This document shows, one piece after another, positions 61,617 through 64,000 of a DNA stretch of 64,000 nucleotides. How positions within the stretch are numbered: position 1 is the first letter of the stretch; each line of letters begins with the position of its first letter. The notes beneath the pieces are model-generated. The model worked only from the letters and a program-made list of their open reading frames with translations. It was not told where the DNA came from and made no database searches. This stretch comes from Shewanella sp. MTB7 (GTDB lineage: Bacteria > Pseudomonadota > Gammaproteobacteria > Enterobacterales > Shewanellaceae), in assembly GCF_027571385.1 (NCBI RefSeq), contig NZ_CP085636.1, forward strand, positions 6,303,001 through 6,367,000. Direction: 5' to 3'. Made by a program: the position numbers and the translations under genes.

Positions 61617-63251
61617 TTATTTTAAGCCTTTCTTCTCCAAACCAGCGTAGATAATCTTCTGCTGTGTGATAGCCACTAAGTTACCGACTAACCAGTAAAG
61701 TACTAGACCCGCAGGGAACCATAGGAAGAATACGGTAAATACCACTGGCATCCACTGCATCATCTTCTGTTGCATAGGATCCATAGTTGGTGCCATTGGC
61801 TGCATCTTCTGCATTACAAACATTGAGATACCCATCAAGATTGGCATCACGTAGTAAGGATCTTGTACCGAAAGATCGGTTATCCAAAGCATGAATGGTG
61901 CATGACGTAGTTCAACACTCTCTAGCAGTACCCAGTACAGGGCAATGAAGATTGGCATCTGTAGCAAGATTGGAAGACAGCCACCCATAGGGTTCACTTT
62001 CTCTTTCTTGTACAGCTCCATCATGGCTTGACCCATCTTCTGACGGTCATCACCAAAGCGCTCTTTCATCTCAGCAAGCTTAGGCTGTAGATTACGCATC
62101 TTAGCCATAGAAGTGTACTGAGCTTTAGTCAGTGGATATAACATACCACGCACAGTTAGGGTAATTAGAATAATCGCAGCACCCCAGTTGCCTACTAATG
62201 ATTGGAAGAACATCAATAATTTGTAGATAGGTACTGCCAACCACCATAGGAAACCATAATCTACAACCAAGTTAAGGGTTGGAGAGATAGCGGATAGTGC
62301 AGCTTGATCTTTAGGACCAACGTAGAACTGGGAGGTGATCTCTTGTGTTGTGCCTGGCGCAATATCATAGATGGCGCCACGGAAACCGATATTGGCTTGA
62401 CCGCCAGCACTGATGCTAGAGAAAATAGTGTTTTGATCGTCTGCTGGTGGTACCCAAGCTGAAACAAAGTAGTGTTGTAGCATCGCTGCCCAACCACCTA
62501 ATGTTTTATCGTCTAGATTCTTATCTGCCATGTCATCGAAGCTGTACTTCTCGTAGCGAATATCTGCTGTCGAGAAAGCCGCGCCACGGTAAGTCGGCAT
62601 CATCATGCTGCTTTCGCTTTCTTTGATGCTGTGTTTAATCTGACCGTACATCTGAACTTGCAACTGCTTGTCAGAGGTGTTGTCGATGATGTAATCAACA
62701 TTGATGTCGAATTTGCCACGATGGAAGATAAACAGTTTCGTGTATTCAACACCATCAGCGGCAACATAGGTAAGTGGCACTTCTAATGTGTCTTGACCTG
62801 CTGCTAAAGTGTATTCACGTGAAGTACTGTCAAAATGTGCACGACCCTTAACGCTACTGTCGATACCATTGCGACCGATAAGACCACTTTGAGCAATATA
62901 GTTAATGTCTTTAGTTTGCTCTAGTAGTACGAATGGTTCGTTATTATTGAGTTCAAGTTTATGTTCAACCAAGGCTGAATAAACGATATCACCACCGATA
63001 GGGTTAATCTTAACGATTAACTGATCAGTGTTCACTGTGATGAGCTCTTTAGACGCTACGACGGCAGCAGGTAGTGCTGAGTCTGCATCGGGAACATCAG
63101 AGCTGTGAGAATCTGAAGCTGACGAAGCGGCGACAACCGATGAAGATTGAGTCGCTACTGGTTGTGGGGCTTGATCTGTCTGCCACTGTTGCCAAAGCAA
63201 AAAGCTGACAAAAAGCAAACCGATAAGCAATATATTGCGTTGAGATTCCAT
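61617..63251 (-). CDS. yidC: Membrane protein insertase YidC
   Basis: Inner-membrane insertase and chaperone, 544 aa. N-terminal anchor ([18 protein letters not shown]), large periplasmic domain, then the conserved five-helix core with the hydrophilic-groove arginine in [17 protein letters not shown] and the [13 protein letters not shown] stretch. Directly follows yidD by 3 nt. Confidence 0.98.
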   Translation of the reverse strand: MESQRNILLIGLLFVSFLLWQQWQTDQAPQPVATQSSSVVAASSASDSHSSDVPDADSALPAAVVASKELITVNTDQLIVKINPIGGDIVYSALVEHKLELNNNEPFVLLEQTKDINYIAQSGLIGRNGIDSSVKGRAHFDSTSREYTLAAGQDTLEVPLTYVAADGVEYTKLFIFHRGKFDINVDYIIDNTSDKQLQVQMYGQIKHSIKESESSMMMPTYRGAAFSTADIRYEKYSFDDMADKNLDDKTLGGWAAMLQHYFVSAWVPPADDQNTIFSSISAGGQANIGFRGAIYDIAPGTTQEITSQFYVGPKDQAALSAISPTLNLVVDYGFLWWLAVPIYKLLMFFQSLVGNWGAAIILITLTVRGMLYPLTKAQYTSMAKMRNLQPKLAEMKERFGDDRQKMGQAMMELYKKEKVNPMGGCLPILLQMPIFIALYWVLLESVELRHAPFMLWITDLSVQDPYYVMPILMGISMFVMQKMQPMAPTMDPMQQKMMQWMPVVFTVFFLWFPAGLVLYWLVGNLVAITQQKIIYAGLEKKGLK

Positions 63252-63254
63252 AGC

Positions 63255-63512
63255 CTATTTATTACACCTGTGGTTTTTTTGGGGGACGGGATCGATTCCG
63301 CCCGGATGCAAAGGGTGACATTTTAGTATGCGTCGTGCTGCAAGCCAACAACCTTTTGCAGATCCATGCAAACGAATTGCTTCAATTGCATATGTGGAAC
63401 AAGTTGGATGAAAACGGCACTTATTAGCCCCTAAAAAGGGGCTGATGAAGATTTGGTAGCCACGAATTAACGTGGTTGCTAGCCATTGTAACGGCGATTG
63501 AGTTTTCGCCAT
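63255..63512 (-). CDS. yidD: Membrane protein insertion efficiency factor YidD
   Basis: 85-aa membrane-associated protein. [29 protein letters not shown] and the [20 protein letters not shown] block are highly conserved in the family. Its start overlaps the rnpA end by 34 nt and its stop lies 3 nt before yidC. Confidence 0.97.
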   Translation of the reverse strand: MAKTQSPLQWLATTLIRGYQIFISPFLGANKCRFHPTCSTYAIEAIRLHGSAKGCWLAARRILKCHPLHPGGIDPVPQKNHRCNK

Positions 63513-63841
63513 AGCTTTTCTACCAATTTATGGAGCTCTGCATTTTCCATCTCGACGACGCCATTTCTGACCAGTACTACTATATCAATTGGAGGCAGTT
63601 CGTGCTGATGCAAACGAAAGTTATCTCTAATGATACGTTTAATCCTGTTTCGCTGATGGGCTTTCTTTACAAAACGCTTAGCAACAGTGAGTCCAATACG
63701 TGGATGTTGTTCAGTGTTTGGGATAGCAAGTAAAGTTATTTCTGCGGAAGAAGCTTTGATGGGTTTTGAGAATACAGATTTAAATTGCGCGGGAGTCAAC
63801 AAACGTAACTCCCGCGTAAAGGTATAGCTAGTCACTTGCAT
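63479..63841 (-). CDS. rnpA: Ribonuclease P protein component
   Basis: Basic 120-aa protein that assists the RNase [17 protein letters not shown] is the RNR motif of the family; [17 protein letters not shown] is the typical opening. Lies 8 nt after the rpmH stop and overlaps yidD. Confidence 0.97.
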   Translation of the reverse strand: MQVTSYTFTRELRLLTPAQFKSVFSKPIKASSAEITLLAIPNTEQHPRIGLTVAKRFVKKAHQRNRIKRIIRDNFRLHQHELPPIDIVVLVRNGVVEMENAELHKLVEKLWRKLNRRYNG

Positions 63842-63849
63842 CTCTACGA

Positions 63850-63987
63850 TTACGCAGAAAGACGAGCACGACCCTTGGCACGGCGACGAGCCAATACCTT
63901 ACGGCCGCCTACTGTAGCCATACGTGCGCGGAAGCCGTGAGAACGCTTGCGCTTTAGGGTGCTTGGTTGAAAAGTACGTTTACTCAT
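63850..63987 (-). CDS. rpmH: 50S ribosomal protein L34
   Basis: 45-aa basic protein, [20 protein letters not shown] then [20 protein letters not shown], ending ARLSA. This is the bacterial L34 sequence. The ATG at 63985-63987 is 13 nt from the window edge, so its promoter and dnaA lie outside. Confidence 0.98.
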   Translation of the reverse strand: MSKRTFQPSTLKRKRSHGFRARMATVGGRKVLARRRAKGRARLSA

Positions 63988-64000
63988 TGTGGCAATCCGT

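Overview
The window looks like the replication-origin region of a marine gammaproteobacterium of the Shewanella type. Read right to left it carries rpmH, rnpA, yidD, yidC, mnmE, a ~20 kb accessory stretch, mioC, oriC, mnmG, rsmG, parA, parB, atpIBEFHAGDC and glmU. dnaA is expected just beyond the right edge. The genus is inferred from gene order and protein character, not from a search.

Left part (1-20 kb): an iron-type TonB receptor is followed by an operon of a DAACS amino-acid symporter with kbl and tdh, which turn threonine into glycine and acetyl-CoA. Next come the selenocysteine genes selC (tRNA-Sec), selA and selB, then the most unusual content of the window: a complete selenoprotein glycine (or betaine/sarcosine) reductase locus. 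In transcription order on the minus strand it reads trxB, trxA-like, grdA, grdC, grdD, selD, grdE, grdB, with grdX convergent at its far end. grdA, selD and grdB each contain one in-frame UGA at the position where the family carries selenocysteine. In selD and grdB a small hairpin with a GGU-containing loop begins 11-12 nt after the UGA, as in the SelB-binding element of E. coli fdhF. The locus is thus nearly self-contained: it makes and decodes selenocysteine, supplies glycine from threonine, and can reduce glycine to acetyl-phosphate with electrons from its own thioredoxin system. This pathway is best known from amino-acid-fermenting Firmicutes.

Middle (20-41 kb): a LysR regulator is divergent from a ureohydrolase and an EamA exporter. 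A lone PTS-IIC-like membrane protein, glmU, a DsrE-like protein, the full F1Fo ATP synthase operon, parAB, rsmG, mnmG, oriC (four perfect DnaA boxes and about 18 GATC sites) and mioC follow. Then come class III alcohol dehydrogenase and a LysE-type exporter.

Accessory stretch (41-60 kb): a YcaQ-like winged-helix protein, a DUF1186/SEC-C protein, a YefM-YoeB toxin-antitoxin pair, a RayT-type transposase element that ends exactly where a LysR gene is truncated, a PLD-helicase-DUF3427 protein, a Fic protein with palindromic operator-like sites, a DUF417/catalase-like pair, a sulfotransferase and hrpB. hrpB contains a perfect parS-like palindrome. Five copies of a structured, non-coding dispersed repeat are scattered here, one pair flanking a broken gene fragment. 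Right end (60-64 kb): mnmE, yidC, yidD, rnpA and rpmH in the conserved order.
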